Shown here: positions 1-9,316 of the stretch, piece after piece
Layout of the letters: each line of letters starts with the position of its first letter
Position numbering within the stretch: the first letter of the stretch is position 1
Origin: Hydrogenoanaerobacterium sp032017025
Lineage (GTDB): Bacteria > Bacillota > Clostridia > Oscillospirales > Ruminococcaceae
Reading direction: 5' to 3'
Length of the DNA stretch: 64,000 nucleotides
NCBI RefSeq assembly: GCF_032017025.1
Contig: NZ_DALZQO010000017.1
Coordinates: 8,733 to 72,732 of the forward strand
Notes under the pieces: model-generated
What the model saw: the letters and a program-made list of their open reading frames with translations, nothing else
Database searches by the model: none
What the model was told of the DNA's origin: nothing
Made by a program: the position numbers and the translations under genes

Positions 1-1
1 A

Positions 2-307
2 AATACTCATTTGCACCTAGAAAATATGAATGCCTTTAAGTACATACTATCTCTTTCTACATTACCAACTGTGTGGGCAGCATGGGGCACAATTATAGAA
101 AAGCGAGCATATTTGTTTGATTGTCTATCAGACATGATTGCAATCGGCAAGCAACATGATGCCAAATGGGTAAGTTGCGGTAAAAAATCAATCAAAGGAC
201 ATCCGCACCACCCTCTGTATTTACGAAAAGACTCTCAGGTAGAGTTGTTTGATATTGAAGACTATTTGAAGAGGTTTTGCGCGCACGATGTACGTTCTTT
301 TTTTTGA
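2..307 (+). CDS. DUF1643 family protein, C-terminal fragment
   Basis: The reading frame is open to the left edge of the window, so only the last ~100 residues are seen. The fragment carries a conserved Trp-Gly pair and the signature GHPHHPLYL near the C-terminus, typical of DUF1643 proteins, which are usually 160-200 residues long. Their biochemical role is not established. It is the first of a run of small co-oriented accessory genes. The true start lies outside the window. Confidence 0.65.
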   Translation, partial: NTHLHLENMNAFKYILSLSTLPTVWAAWGTIIEKRAYLFDCLSDMIAIGKQHDAKWVSCGKKSIKGHPHHPLYLRKDSQVELFDIEDYLKRFCAHDVRSFF

Positions 308-406
308 TGGCCAGTATCTAGTTATGCTTATTTACAATATATAACACGCCAAAATATAAAGGCTACTGCTAATGTACATAAAGTTTTAGTTAAAAGGAGA
401 GAACTC

Positions 407-1066
407 ATGTTTTATTGGTTTTTAAAGGATTACGAAACTAATATTTTTAAAGCTAATGAAAGAAAAGTAGAGACATTATATACTTGGGAGAAAGTGATAT
501 CTTTTTTATTGATAGCTTTATCAATCGTTTTCTTCTTTATCAATATCTATCAACTAGGGAGTCTCGCAGGAATTATAATTCTAATTGGATTAATAGCATT
601 GCTAATTACTTTTTACCTATTAGAGGAAAATCGCAGGAAGAAGGAATTTGACAGAATTGTAGCAAGATTCAAGAAAAATAAATTAGAACCTTTTATAAGT
701 ATGTTGCAAAATGAAAAGTATACTATGTTTGGCAAAACGCTAGACTGCGAAGAAGGAATCGAATGGCTATTAAATGCTTGCTCAAATGAGATTGAAAGGT
801 GCAACAACAAGCCTTCTTTCGTCGTCCCTATAAAGAGTTTTTTAACATTTATTTTACCGATAATTACTTATATAGGCGGCACGCTTGTTTCAACTCTTTC
901 TAATCCTGAAAAACTAAATTTTTCAGTTATGGTCTTAATAATATTATTAATGATATTTGGAATCTACTGTATCGTTGCTCCTCCGTTAAACGATTTTTTA
1001 TCTAAGCAAATAAAAATAATTGAAGACTTAAAAGACAACTTGGAATATTATAAGATGACAAAATAA
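407..1066 (+). CDS. Hypothetical four-helix membrane protein
   Basis: This 219-residue protein has a strong ribosome binding site (AAAGGAGAG) just before its ATG. It shows two adjacent hydrophobic helices at about residues 30-75, a charged cytosolic-looking middle section (about 75-135), and two more helices at about 140-160 and 170-195. I do not recognise a family. The layout, two helix pairs around a soluble loop, is seen in many small uncharacterised Firmicute membrane proteins. It stands alone between two intergenic stretches and is not in an obvious operon. Confidence 0.7.
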   Translation: MFYWFLKDYETNIFKANERKVETLYTWEKVISFLLIALSIVFFFINIYQLGSLAGIIILIGLIALLITFYLLEENRRKKEFDRIVARFKKNKLEPFISMLQNEKYTMFGKTLDCEEGIEWLLNACSNEIERCNNKPSFVVPIKSFLTFILPIITYIGGTLVSTLSNPEKLNFSVMVLIILLMIFGIYCIVAPPLNDFLSKQIKIIEDLKDNLEYYKMTK

Positions 1067-1165
1067 TTCAATAGTATATTTTATATTAAATTTAGTATCC
1101 TTTGGGATCGCTGATATACTTCGCATTATGTTTAACAATTAGCATTGAATTAATAAGGAGCAAAC

Positions 1166-1531
1166 ATGAAATTAAATTGGGTTACATTTAAAGTTAGCGA
1201 TTTAGAAAAAAGTACATTTTTTTACACGGAACTGCTTAATCTTGACATTTCAGCAAAGTTTGGCAGTTCAGAGCGCCAAATCGTCATGCTTGGAAAGGCA
1301 GATGAGCCAAAGGTTGAATTGATATTTGAGCCAAACACTAAAATCGAAAAACCGGGTAATGGTGTTTCGATTGGCTTGGAAGCCGATAATTTAGACCTAT
1401 TGATCAATGTTCTAAAAGGGCACGGATATAAGGCTACAGGTCCAATATTACCGAATCCACAAATAAGGTTCTTTCTAGTTCAAGATCCTGACGGGTACAC
1501 GGTTCAACTTGTCGAACAAAAGTCAAAGTAG
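1166..1531 (+). CDS. VOC family protein (glyoxalase/bleomycin-resistance fold)
   Basis: At 121 residues this has the usual length for a one-domain vicinal-oxygen-chelate protein. The N-terminus (VTFKVSDLEKSTFFYTELL) and the C-terminal strand with DPDGYTVQLVE match the paired beta-alpha-beta-beta-beta units of the fold. Members are metal-dependent isomerases or dioxygenases, or antibiotic-binding proteins, so the substrate cannot be named. AAGGAG sits at a good distance before the ATG. It is a single-gene unit in the accessory strip. Confidence 0.85.
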   Translation: MKLNWVTFKVSDLEKSTFFYTELLNLDISAKFGSSERQIVMLGKADEPKVELIFEPNTKIEKPGNGVSIGLEADNLDLLINVLKGHGYKATGPILPNPQIRFFLVQDPDGYTVQLVEQKSK

Positions 1532-1621
1532 CTCTCTAAATTGCTGGGCTTCCAATTATCCATATTAAAATACTAGGCTGTACACATTATTTATATCGTA
1601 CACAAGTAATAGGAGCGTAGA

Positions 1622-2482
1622 ATGAAAGAGAAAAAACAATGTAAACCAATACAAACTATTCTGGTTATATACTTGATATGTTTTATTTTTAGAACAATAG
1701 AATATATGCTAATCCGTACGGATCAAAGTATTTTGGGAGAGGCATTTATCCACAAACTTGTGGGTATCCTTGTGATGATATTAGCGGCAAAGCACTTTTC
1801 CCTTACGATGAAAGATATAGGCTTTGCAAATGTGCAAGCGGGGAAGAATATACTTTATGGTCTTTTTCTGGGAATAGCTGTATTTATCTTGGCATATGGA
1901 GTCGAGGTATGGTTGCAAATATCAAAATCCAACTTTCAATCGCTTCGGCTCTATGTGAGCAGTTATGCAGTTGACGGGAACCGGGGCAACCAGGTTGCGC
2001 TTTGGTTCTTTGCCATTTGCATAATTGGAAACATAATAAATGTAGTCATGGAGGAAGGTGTCTTTCGGGGCTTGTTTCTTAAACTCACAGAGAAAAAATA
2101 CTCATTTGTCAAGGCTGCTTTCATAACCTCTGTACTCTTTGGTATATGGCACATTGCGGGTCCTGTACGCAGTTTTTGGGATGGGGACATCAGTGCAACT
2201 GGAGCAATCATGTCGGCGGTTATGCTCGTTGTAACGTCAGGTCTTGTTGGGTTCAAGTTTTGTCTGCTGACTAAGATAACAGGCTCTCTTTGGATGGCAA
2301 TGGCTGATCACTTTGTAAACAACACAATCGTTAATATTTTGCACGTGGTAACAAGCACCGGAGCGGATGAACTGATAATGGTCCGTATTACAGTTGCACA
2401 GGCGGTTTCGTTTCTGATTGTCCTTTTTGTCTACTGGAAAAGTGATGTACGTTACAAACAAGCATTTCGCGCAAAGGTATAG
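1622..2482 (+). CDS. CPBP family intramembrane metalloprotease
   Basis: This 286-residue polytopic membrane protein carries the three CPBP (Abi/Rce1-like) motifs: EEGVFRG at about residues 142-148, a FGIWHIAGP motif at about 173-181, and a late DHFVNN motif. The paired glutamates and the histidines are the expected metal-site residues of this glutamic/metallo-protease family. In Firmicutes such proteins often serve bacteriocin immunity or CAAX-like processing. The ribosome binding site AGGAG precedes the ATG. A second CPBP gene lies 2 kb downstream. Confidence 0.88.
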   Translation: MKEKKQCKPIQTILVIYLICFIFRTIEYMLIRTDQSILGEAFIHKLVGILVMILAAKHFSLTMKDIGFANVQAGKNILYGLFLGIAVFILAYGVEVWLQISKSNFQSLRLYVSSYAVDGNRGNQVALWFFAICIIGNIINVVMEEGVFRGLFLKLTEKKYSFVKAAFITSVLFGIWHIAGPVRSFWDGDISATGAIMSAVMLVVTSGLVGFKFCLLTKITGSLWMAMADHFVNNTIVNILHVVTSTGADELIMVRITVAQAVSFLIVLFVYWKSDVRYKQAFRAKV

Positions 2483-2651
2483 ATTTTGAGTGGCTTATGA
2501 GCATAATCTCCAATATTCGCTTCGTATTATTTATATAAGCACTGTCTTTGGGTGTTACGCGGACTTCACATTATGTTTACAACAAGAGAGATAACCTGGA
2601 TTATTTATATTTTATTGGTAGAATAAAATAGCGAAAGCAGGAGGTAGTTTG

Positions 2652-4172
2652 TTGAAAAAGATTACGTTCCTAATAGCGTTGTACTTTATCCTTATTGCAT
2701 TTACTAGCTGTTCACAGAGTGACTGTGAAGCTCCTGATAATTCACAAGTTTCATCTGTTGTACCCGCGGGTGAGGAAGAATATCAGGCGATAGAATGGAC
2801 TTTGCATGAGCAAATCCGTTTGTACGAGTATGGTTGTTATGGTACTGAATATACGAGTGGCAAAGAAAATGTATATCTATCAGGATTTGCAGTAATGCAT
2901 TGCCAAACAAATAATATAGAATATGGCGCAGAAAGCAACAGGCAGAGTTTAATAAGACTTGCCACTAAAGAATATTTCAATGTTACGTTTGATGAAGATC
3001 ATTACTTTAGTGATGTTAGCTTTGATGACAAAAGACTTAGCATACGACCAACAGAAGCAATAATCAAGGACGATATGGCAACGGTTGTTGTGCAAAAATC
3101 TTTGGATGACCAGGAACTTTTAGACAGCAAGTACACTTTTAGAAAAACAGTAATGCCTCAAAGCTTTGAGGGAACAATCTTTGAGCAGCTGGCCTATGAT
3201 CATTATATTTGGAAGATTGAAAAGGTTGAGATTATCAAAGACCCCATAAGTTCAGATGTTGTGAAAATTAGCAATGCAGACGAACTAATTAAGTTTTCCA
3301 ATGACGTAAGTGCAAAAAAACCTGAAGCAGTCAATGGCAATTTTGTTTTGACTGCGGATATTGATTTAACTGACAATAATGAATTTATGCCCATTGGTAC
3401 CTATCATGAAAATGAAACATTTGATGCGGCGGCACTGAACCTTAAAGTGCCAATGGGCTTTAATGGCACCTTCGACGGTGCAGGATACACCATTTCAGGA
3501 TTCAACTTTAATGAGCACGCAAAGGCGCTTGGGTTTTTTAGAGTGCTGAATGATGATGCCATTGTAAAAAACTTAAGTTTACAGGGTCGTGTAGTAAATC
3601 ATTACACAGGGGATCTAAATTGTTATACAGGTGGTTTTGCCGGCATGATATCCACAAATGCCCAGGTGGAAAATTGTAGTTTTTCGGGAAATGTGGAGGG
3701 AGAGTCCTATGTAGGAGGATTTGTTGGTGAGATAGACTATACAAGAGTCAATGAAAAATACGATCAAGAAGGCTTTTGGGAATCTGGCGATGGGCTTATC
3801 AAAGATTGCACGTCCAATGTAACGGTTACAGCGGCATACTATGCAGGTGGTTTTGCAGGAAGTGTCCTTGGGAATCTTGAGCATTGCACCGCGAATGGAG
3901 AAGTTATCATAACAAAAGGAAATGCTGGTATTCCAATGGTTATAGGTGGATTTTGTGGAGATGTAGGGACACAGCTTAGCAACTGTCACTCTAATGTAAA
4001 AGTTACACATTTTGTGGATGGTGCCAATAGAATGGGGAATTTCGTTGGTGCGCTTGGCAGACAAAGCATCATAAACTGCACAATAAAAGCAGATGTAGTA
4101 AATCCGGATTGGTTTATGGTTGGTATGAAAGGTTACTTAAATGCAGATGTGGATATTAAAATAGTAGATTAA
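2652..4172 (+). CDS. GLUG-repeat lipoprotein
   Basis: A TTG start 7 bases after AGGAGG (2639-2644) is preferred to the TTG one codon earlier. The protein (506 residues) begins with a lipoprotein signal ending in FTSC. Its N-terminal half resembles no family I can name. The C-terminal half has repeated GLUG-type motifs (YTGGFAGMIS, YVGGFVGEID, YYAGGFAGSV), each followed by Cys-rich strands, typical of surface-exposed beta-helical repeats. It is probably anchored outside the membrane and binds a partner or glycan; that is inference. Confidence 0.8.
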   Translation: MKKITFLIALYFILIAFTSCSQSDCEAPDNSQVSSVVPAGEEEYQAIEWTLHEQIRLYEYGCYGTEYTSGKENVYLSGFAVMHCQTNNIEYGAESNRQSLIRLATKEYFNVTFDEDHYFSDVSFDDKRLSIRPTEAIIKDDMATVVVQKSLDDQELLDSKYTFRKTVMPQSFEGTIFEQLAYDHYIWKIEKVEIIKDPISSDVVKISNADELIKFSNDVSAKKPEAVNGNFVLTADIDLTDNNEFMPIGTYHENETFDAAALNLKVPMGFNGTFDGAGYTISGFNFNEHAKALGFFRVLNDDAIVKNLSLQGRVVNHYTGDLNCYTGGFAGMISTNAQVENCSFSGNVEGESYVGGFVGEIDYTRVNEKYDQEGFWESGDGLIKDCTSNVTVTAAYYAGGFAGSVLGNLEHCTANGEVIITKGNAGIPMVIGGFCGDVGTQLSNCHSNVKVTHFVDGANRMGNFVGALGRQSIINCTIKADVVNPDWFMVGMKGYLNADVDIKIVD

Positions 4173-4398
4173 ATATAATCTAAACTGATAGGGCAAAACA
4201 AGCAGGTTCCCCCCTACTGTTTCTACATATTATGAGCATAAAATGTAGTAGCCGTTAAATCTCAGTTACGCATTATGTTTAAACCGTGGACACGCCCAAG
4301 AATCTTGGCACCTGGGCTTGCTAATCGCAATAATGTGCAGCTGGGCATGACCAAAGAGCATGCAATTATAGGCCACTTATTGAGAGGAAAAGAATAAT

Positions 4399-5214
4399 AT
4401 GAAGATTAAAAAGATGAATACAATGTGGCAATATGTAATGTTTACATATCTGTTGTTTTGGTTTATGGTTTTAGGCCTTGGCGGGATAGCAATTTTTGTT
4501 TTTGATGTTACGCCTTTTGGTATGAGTTGTGTAACAACTTTATGCAGTTGGGCGCCAACAATAGTGCTTCTGATTATGCTAAAAAAGCTAAAACCAGATA
4601 CTTCCATAAAGAACTTTTATAAAGAGGCTTTTAAAGAAAAACTGAATTCTTCTGTTTTTTTTATTGCATCCTTAGTGATAGTAGGCGTGTTTCTGATATC
4701 AACAGGGGTTTTAGCAGTCTTTGAAAAAACTGCACAGCTCCAATTTGCATCTACTGCATTATTGAGCAACATTCTATTTACTGCTATCCAAGGTGCAAGT
4801 GGTGAAGAATCCGGATGGAGAGGATTCTTGATGGCAGAGATGGAAGGTAAATATGGTTTTGTGAAAGGCAACCTGATTTTAGGTTTAATCTGGGCATTCT
4901 GGCATTTACCATTATGGTTTGTTTCTACTAATTATAGCGGATTGCATTTATTAATATATATTCTTTCATTTATCATTGGGATAACTGCATTTTCGATCAT
5001 AATTGGTGTATGTATGAAAAAATGTAATAACCTATTTTTATCATTTTGGATGCATTTTTTGTTTAATTTCGTTTTAACATTCTTTATTGGAAAAGATGTG
5101 TATTTGCTTGCCTTATTAGCGGTGTTATATACTGTTACGGCTGTGATCTTTACTGTTGTTCATTTATATAGAGAAGGAGTTCGATTATCTCCTAAAGCCC
5201 ATACCAGGAACTAA
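4399..5214 (+). CDS. CPBP family intramembrane metalloprotease
   Basis: A 271-residue multi-pass membrane protein. The CPBP motifs are EESGWRG at about residues 135-141, AFWHLPLW at about 168-175, and SFWMHFLFN at about 215-223, supplying the glutamates and histidines of the active site. It is only distantly similar to the CPBP protein at 1622-2482, so the two probably arrived separately. GAGAGG precedes the ATG. The substrate is unknown; bacteriocin self-immunity or peptide processing are the common roles. Confidence 0.88.
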   Translation: MKIKKMNTMWQYVMFTYLLFWFMVLGLGGIAIFVFDVTPFGMSCVTTLCSWAPTIVLLIMLKKLKPDTSIKNFYKEAFKEKLNSSVFFIASLVIVGVFLISTGVLAVFEKTAQLQFASTALLSNILFTAIQGASGEESGWRGFLMAEMEGKYGFVKGNLILGLIWAFWHLPLWFVSTNYSGLHLLIYILSFIIGITAFSIIIGVCMKKCNNLFLSFWMHFLFNFVLTFFIGKDVYLLALLAVLYTVTAVIFTVVHLYREGVRLSPKAHTRN

Positions 5215-5342
5215 TAAGATTATCCTATAGAGTGAGTATGATATGGCCTCCCCAATTTCTATATTAGAAGGTTTTACACAAAATCTTGGAGTTCTCATTA
5301 TGTCTATACCCTTAATTAAAAAACTTATAGGAGAGCGATGAT

Positions 5343-5516
5343 TTGGAGCAATTTGAATACAAGACATTGTTTACTGATGCCAAAGGAGTATTCGGGGGTA
5401 AAGTTGACCACAGCACGTTTAAAAATGAACTGAATGAATTAGGCTTACAGGGTTGGGAGTTATTAAGCGCTGATGCATCTGCTCAAAGCTATGGTAGCAT
5501 AAGGTGGATCATCTAA
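5343..5516 (+). CDS. DUF4177-like small protein (tail cut by a stop)
   Basis: A TTG start 9 bases after AGGAG (5329-5333) opens a 57-residue protein. It has the DUF4177 hallmarks: FEYKTL near the start, FGGKVD in the middle, and ELGLQGWELLSA. Family members usually continue past the last strand with a short basic end. Here TAA interrupts, and the next in-frame codons would read Ile-Phe-Lys-Arg-stop, a plausible lost C-terminus. The family has no known biochemical role. Confidence 0.6.
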   Translation: MEQFEYKTLFTDAKGVFGGKVDHSTFKNELNELGLQGWELLSADASAQSYGSIRWII

Positions 5517-5654
5517 ATATTTAAACGTTAGATTTGATAAATAAACCAATAGTAATGAGTGTAACGGGAAATTCAGTCAACAACCCACTAGGGTTCGCAT
5601 GCCGGTTGAGCTTAGTCTTACTATTTATAAACTGTGTATAAGGAAGAAATACAG

Positions 5655-6089
5655 ATGTTGATTGAAAAAATTGATGCTGATAAAAGAGAGTGTGCATTAT
5701 TGCTTATAGAAAAGACCTTCATGCAATATGAAGCTCCGGATTATTCCTCTGAAGGGGTGAACTCTTTTAAAAAAATTCTGGACGACAAGGGCTTCATTGA
5801 TGGACTAGAAATGCTAGGCGCATACATTGATAGCAAACTTGTGGGAGTTATTGCAACCAAAAACAGCGAAAATCATATTAGTTTATTTTTTGTAGATGGC
5901 AATTACCACAAACAAGGTATCGGTAAAGCACTTTTTAAGCAGATGCTTCAAAGTAGTGCCAAGAATATAATAACTGTAAATTCATCTCCTTATGCTGTAG
6001 CAGTGTATGCGTGCTTAGGGTTTGTTGCTGATTGCGAGGAAAAGCTCACGGATGGTATTCGATATACGCCAATGACATACATAAAATGA
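5655..6089 (+). CDS. GNAT family N-acetyltransferase
   Basis: I start at the ATG 8 bases after AGGAAG rather than the upstream GTG at 5634, which has no ribosome binding site; this gives 144 residues. The acetyl-CoA loop NYHKQGIGKALF and the following helix, then NSSPYAVAVYACLGF (the GNAT motif B region), identify the fold. The ending resembles small GNATs that act on amines or small molecules, with no further hint of substrate. It is a single-gene unit in the accessory strip. Confidence 0.88.
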   Translation: MLIEKIDADKRECALLLIEKTFMQYEAPDYSSEGVNSFKKILDDKGFIDGLEMLGAYIDSKLVGVIATKNSENHISLFFVDGNYHKQGIGKALFKQMLQSSAKNIITVNSSPYAVAVYACLGFVADCEEKLTDGIRYTPMTYIK

Positions 6090-6139
6090 GCGGTCCCATT
6101 ATTTATATAATGTGGACGATTTTAGAATGAGGACTTTGA

Positions 6140-6736
6140 ATGAAGAATATTATCGTTACTATGGCAGCACTACTTATACTATTCGCCGGATTCACAGTAC
6201 CGGTTTATGCATTATCAGACGCGCAATCTGTGGCAATACAAAAATTGTTAGATGATGCCTGTCGTGAGGATGGCACGGGCGGAAAGATCGGTGATTATGA
6301 AAAGCGCGTAATTGAATATACTGATTATCGTACATATCTTTTTTTTGACTTGGAAGTTACGCACAAAGATGGTACATCTGAGCGATTGTCAAAGACTCTC
6401 TCCAAAAAATCAGGAGGTGAAACACAGACGCCATTCTATATTGCTGTGCTTGCCTCGTTTGCGCAGTTATATCGAATCGGACGTGACAAGAGTGAAAAAA
6501 CTTCTCGTTTGATCATCTTTGATGAGGCATTTTCTAAAATGGACGGCGAGCGTATCGTACGCAGCATTGAATTACTGAGAAAATTTAAATTTCAAGTTAT
6601 CCTGTCAGCTCCGCCCGATAAAATCGGGGATATTGCTACGCTTGTTGATCGCAACCTCTTGGTGTATCGAGAAGGTAAAAGTACCTGTGTAAAAGAATTT
6701 GACCCGCGTCAAATTGAGGATATAGTTTATGACTGA
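6140..6736 (+). pseudogene. JetC (Wadjet SMC-like ATPase) C-terminal remnant fused to a foreign signal peptide
   Basis: Residues 1 to about 24 are a clear Sec signal peptide, followed by SDAQSVAIQKLLDDACR, which resembles the mature start of secreted beta-lactamase-type serine hydrolases. From about residue 46 the sequence is the end of a JetC/MukB-like ATPase head: ABC signature LSKKSGGETQ (87-96), Walker B LIIFDEA (124-130), D-loop SKMD and the SAPP stretch (156-159). JetC is normally over 1,000 residues, so the Walker A half and the coiled coil are gone. A cytosolic ATPase piece behind an export signal cannot work as JetC. The join is near 6260-6285. Confidence 0.8.
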
Positions 6737-7976
6737 TATTAGATTAAAACTTATAAACACCCTGCTGGATAAATATGAACGCAGCATCGCTTTCAAGACA
6801 GGAGATGCGCCAACCCGCAGGATAATGCTTAAATTGTATCATAATGGACTTGCGGACTTCCCGGACTATAACATAGAAAATCCTGAAATCCGTCTAACAG
6901 TTAATCGTGCTGTCTGTCAGCTTAAAGTGGATGGAGTGGTTGATTTTAAATGGATGAAGGGCGAAGTAAATCATATAATCTCAGAAGCATGGCTAATCTT
7001 TGAAAACCTTGAGACGGCATATAAACTGGTAGGACGGATGCCAAAGAAGGATGAAATCGAAGAAGTTCGTGCGGAATTGGAAAGTTTGCAAGGGCAGCTT
7101 CACCTGGAGTGGGCATTGGATTATCTGAATGATGTGCTTGATGCTATCAATCGCAACCGAAAGCTCCCGGCTATTGTACCGGCCAGTAAATCCGATAGGA
7201 TAAACCTGATTAAGACGATTCGTTTTATAGATAACTTAGGCGAAACCGAATTAACCGAGCGTGTATTTTCCATGAGCTGCTTTGGTGATTCGAAATTGTT
7301 CGAACGGTCTGTCAAATCCAAATTGCTGTCAATTCTGCGTAAATATATGGATATGGCAGATGATTCTACAGAGGAAGATATTCTTCGGCAAGCGGGCATC
7401 ACAAAATATCCGGAACAATTTGACTTCTGCGGCGATATTCAAATATGCTTTGACGCCGGAACTGTTGATTACACGCCCCTTGATCTTGGAGGAAGTGTTT
7501 TTATTTCAGATGTCAGACGAATTACAAATATCAAGATGAACAACATTGCTCGAATTATTACCATAGAGAACCGTGCCAATTACTTTGACTATATCCAAAA
7601 ACAAAAATCACCCGATGAGCTGGTTTTATATCACGCAGGGCAATTCAGTCCATCCCGCAAAATGTTTTTTCTTGCAATTAAAAAATCTATGCAAAATAGC
7701 AACTGTAGCTGGCTGCATTGGGGGGATATTGATTACGGCGGATTCAGTATGCTGCTGCGCTTGCGAAAGGAAATTTTCACTGATGTTCAGGCATATCGAA
7801 TGGGAACAATTGAATTAAAAAAATTCAGTAGGTTCACAGTGCCAATTCAGCAATCGTACGCTGAAAAGCTTAGGGCATTGCTGTCAAAGTCTGAGTTGAC
7901 AGATTGTTATGAATGCATCAATTATATGGTTGATAATAAGCTCCGATTGGAACAGGAATCTATGCTAACCGAATAA
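6729..7976 (+). CDS. jetD: Wadjet protein JetD (TOPRIM-type nuclease subunit)
   Basis: The protein is 415 residues, full length for JetD. The N-terminal part matches the arm region (DUF3322) and the C-terminal part is the DUF2220/TOPRIM-like catalytic domain, with Glu280 in TIENRANYF and the Asp333-x-Asp335 pair in HWGDIDYGG. JetD cleaves circular DNA stalled by the JetABC SMC complex (known for the family). It overlaps the JetC remnant by 8 bases, the usual jetC-jetD arrangement. JetA, JetB and most of JetC are missing, so this copy is probably an orphan. Confidence 0.85.
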   Translation: MTDIRLKLINTLLDKYERSIAFKTGDAPTRRIMLKLYHNGLADFPDYNIENPEIRLTVNRAVCQLKVDGVVDFKWMKGEVNHIISEAWLIFENLETAYKLVGRMPKKDEIEEVRAELESLQGQLHLEWALDYLNDVLDAINRNRKLPAIVPASKSDRINLIKTIRFIDNLGETELTERVFSMSCFGDSKLFERSVKSKLLSILRKYMDMADDSTEEDILRQAGITKYPEQFDFCGDIQICFDAGTVDYTPLDLGGSVFISDVRRITNIKMNNIARIITIENRANYFDYIQKQKSPDELVLYHAGQFSPSRKMFFLAIKKSMQNSNCSWLHWGDIDYGGFSMLLRLRKEIFTDVQAYRMGTIELKKFSRFTVPIQQSYAEKLRALLSKSELTDCYECINYMVDNKLRLEQESMLTE

Positions 7977-8032
7977 AGAACAGTTTGTCCGCATATATAT
8001 TTGGTGAGAAACTTGGAAAGGACTCACCGAAT

Positions 8033-8251
8033 ATGATTAATGAAAAAGAATCTATCCCAAAAGAGTCATTGCACGAATTGCTTTTTGATGATTGGTCTAA
8101 TGATGCCTGTTGCGGTTACACGCTGATGGCTTTGCGGAATTTACAGCTTCCTGAACAGCTGATTGATCAGATTTTGAAGGAAATGCGGTATCTGTTTACC
8201 GATGTTGAAGTTTTAAGAGCACGAGATTATTTTCATGGAAGCGCAAGATGA
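8033..8251 (+). CDS. Hypothetical 72-residue protein
   Basis: The ATG at 8033 lies 10 bases after AAAGGA and is preferred to a TTG at 7985 with no binding site. The product is acidic and helical with a double Cys (DACCGYTLMAL), and I do not recognise it. It follows jetD by 56 bases and could be a leftover of the same defence island. Downstream to about 8395 is a further short frame (ending IERYIVVLKQIDIKTNR) that looks like a gene fragment with no start. Confidence 0.4.
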   Translation: MINEKESIPKESLHELLFDDWSNDACCGYTLMALRNLQLPEQLIDQILKEMRYLFTDVEVLRARDYFHGSAR

Positions 8252-8464
8252 AGAAATTCCTTTAATGTATTTCAAGGAAAGGTAAATTCACTTGAAGTTT
8301 ATAATGTCATTACTTCTGATGGTCATGCAGGAATAGAACGTTATATAGTGGTTTTAAAGCAAATCGACATAAAAACGAACAGATAAAATAAAGGAGTATG
8401 GCTCGACGGGCATGGGGCGAATTTAATGGATTGACCGCACAAGGGCAAGCCCAAAGAATACTTC

Positions 8465-9316
8465 TCATGCACCCCCATCATCCTCATCAGCGAAATCCAT
8501 ATCTTCTTCATTCTCATCCGGCACGCCGAACTTGTTCGTGTATAGCTTTGACCATTTCAATGCCGCTTTCATTCTCTTGTTGTAGGCGATTAGCATGGCT
8601 TCGGCATACCCGAGAGACCCGGCTTTCCTTTCTTTTGCCGTGCGCCCGATTTCCCTTGAAGAAAACCCGCCGACTTTATCCTTGAATATGTCGTCCCTCA
8701 AATTCTCGCCGAAGGCTACAACCAGGTGGGCAATACCCTTTAACATATTTGAGGACAAGGAATTTACATCGCCCTCCCAAGTGCCAATGCATAAGCGCAG
8801 GGTTCGGTCTAAGACGTGGAAACCGTATTTCTGATATATATATCCCAGTGTGGCGACGGCGCATATGCCGCCCGGGACCTTATTCGATGTGATTGAAAGG
8901 CCGTACGATTCAACCAAAGACTTAATAATAAGCTGGTCGTCATTACCCGCTTCCACATTTGCCATAAAGATTTCATATGGGAGCAAAGGCCTGATGTATT
9001 TTTGCTGGTTGGCGAAAATATCCGCTTCCTGAACATAGTCCAACTCATCGTAAATCATGCACCAGACTGGCGTGTCACGGGAGCCGGACACCGTTGCGAC
9101 AATCTCGATCGTATGCTGACCGTTAAAAACGTAATTTATTCCGCTGCGGCGGCTGACCTTCACAGGGTTAATTTGGTAAAGGTCGAAGTTCTCCGCTGTC
9201 CGCCGGATATGGGAAGCTGATAAATTGCGCTGGTATTCCTGATTGGATACCAGATTTTTAATGGGTATCTGTTCAAAATGAACCTTTGGTACAAACATGC
9301 TGAGGTCTTCCATCAT
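8465..9316 (-). CDS. ParB-like DUF6551 family protein
   Basis: This 283-residue protein has a ParB/Srx-like start: a 'preferred partner' strand (IPIKNLVSNQEYQRNLS), a helix, then NPVKVSRRSGINYVFNGQHTIEI, where the GQH replaces the DGH/GER of true ParB. Such nuclease-like folds occur in mobile elements and can bind or cut DNA or hydrolyse CTP; the activity here is unknown. The C-terminus is very acidic. The ATG overlaps the stop of the upstream gene by four bases, so the two are translationally coupled. Confidence 0.7.
   Translation of the reverse strand: MMEDLSMFVPKVHFEQIPIKNLVSNQEYQRNLSASHIRRTAENFDLYQINPVKVSRRSGINYVFNGQHTIEIVATVSGSRDTPVWCMIYDELDYVQEADIFANQQKYIRPLLPYEIFMANVEAGNDDQLIIKSLVESYGLSITSNKVPGGICAVATLGYIYQKYGFHVLDRTLRLCIGTWEGDVNSLSSNMLKGIAHLVVAFGENLRDDIFKDKVGGFSSREIGRTAKERKAGSLGYAEAMLIAYNKRMKAALKWSKLYTNKFGVPDENEEDMDFADEDDGGA

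Noticed and set aside
1..6140. A true integron array
   Set aside because: There is no integrase gene and no consistent pair of RYYYAAC / GTTRRRY core sites with matching arms; only one gap (near 1130) has a GTTTAAC core.
8398..8470. Start of a gene (ATGGCTCGACGG) after AAAGGAG
   Set aside because: It has a good binding site, but after about 20 codons it runs into the antisense of the DUF6551-like gene; at best it is the 5' stub of a gene interrupted by the element.
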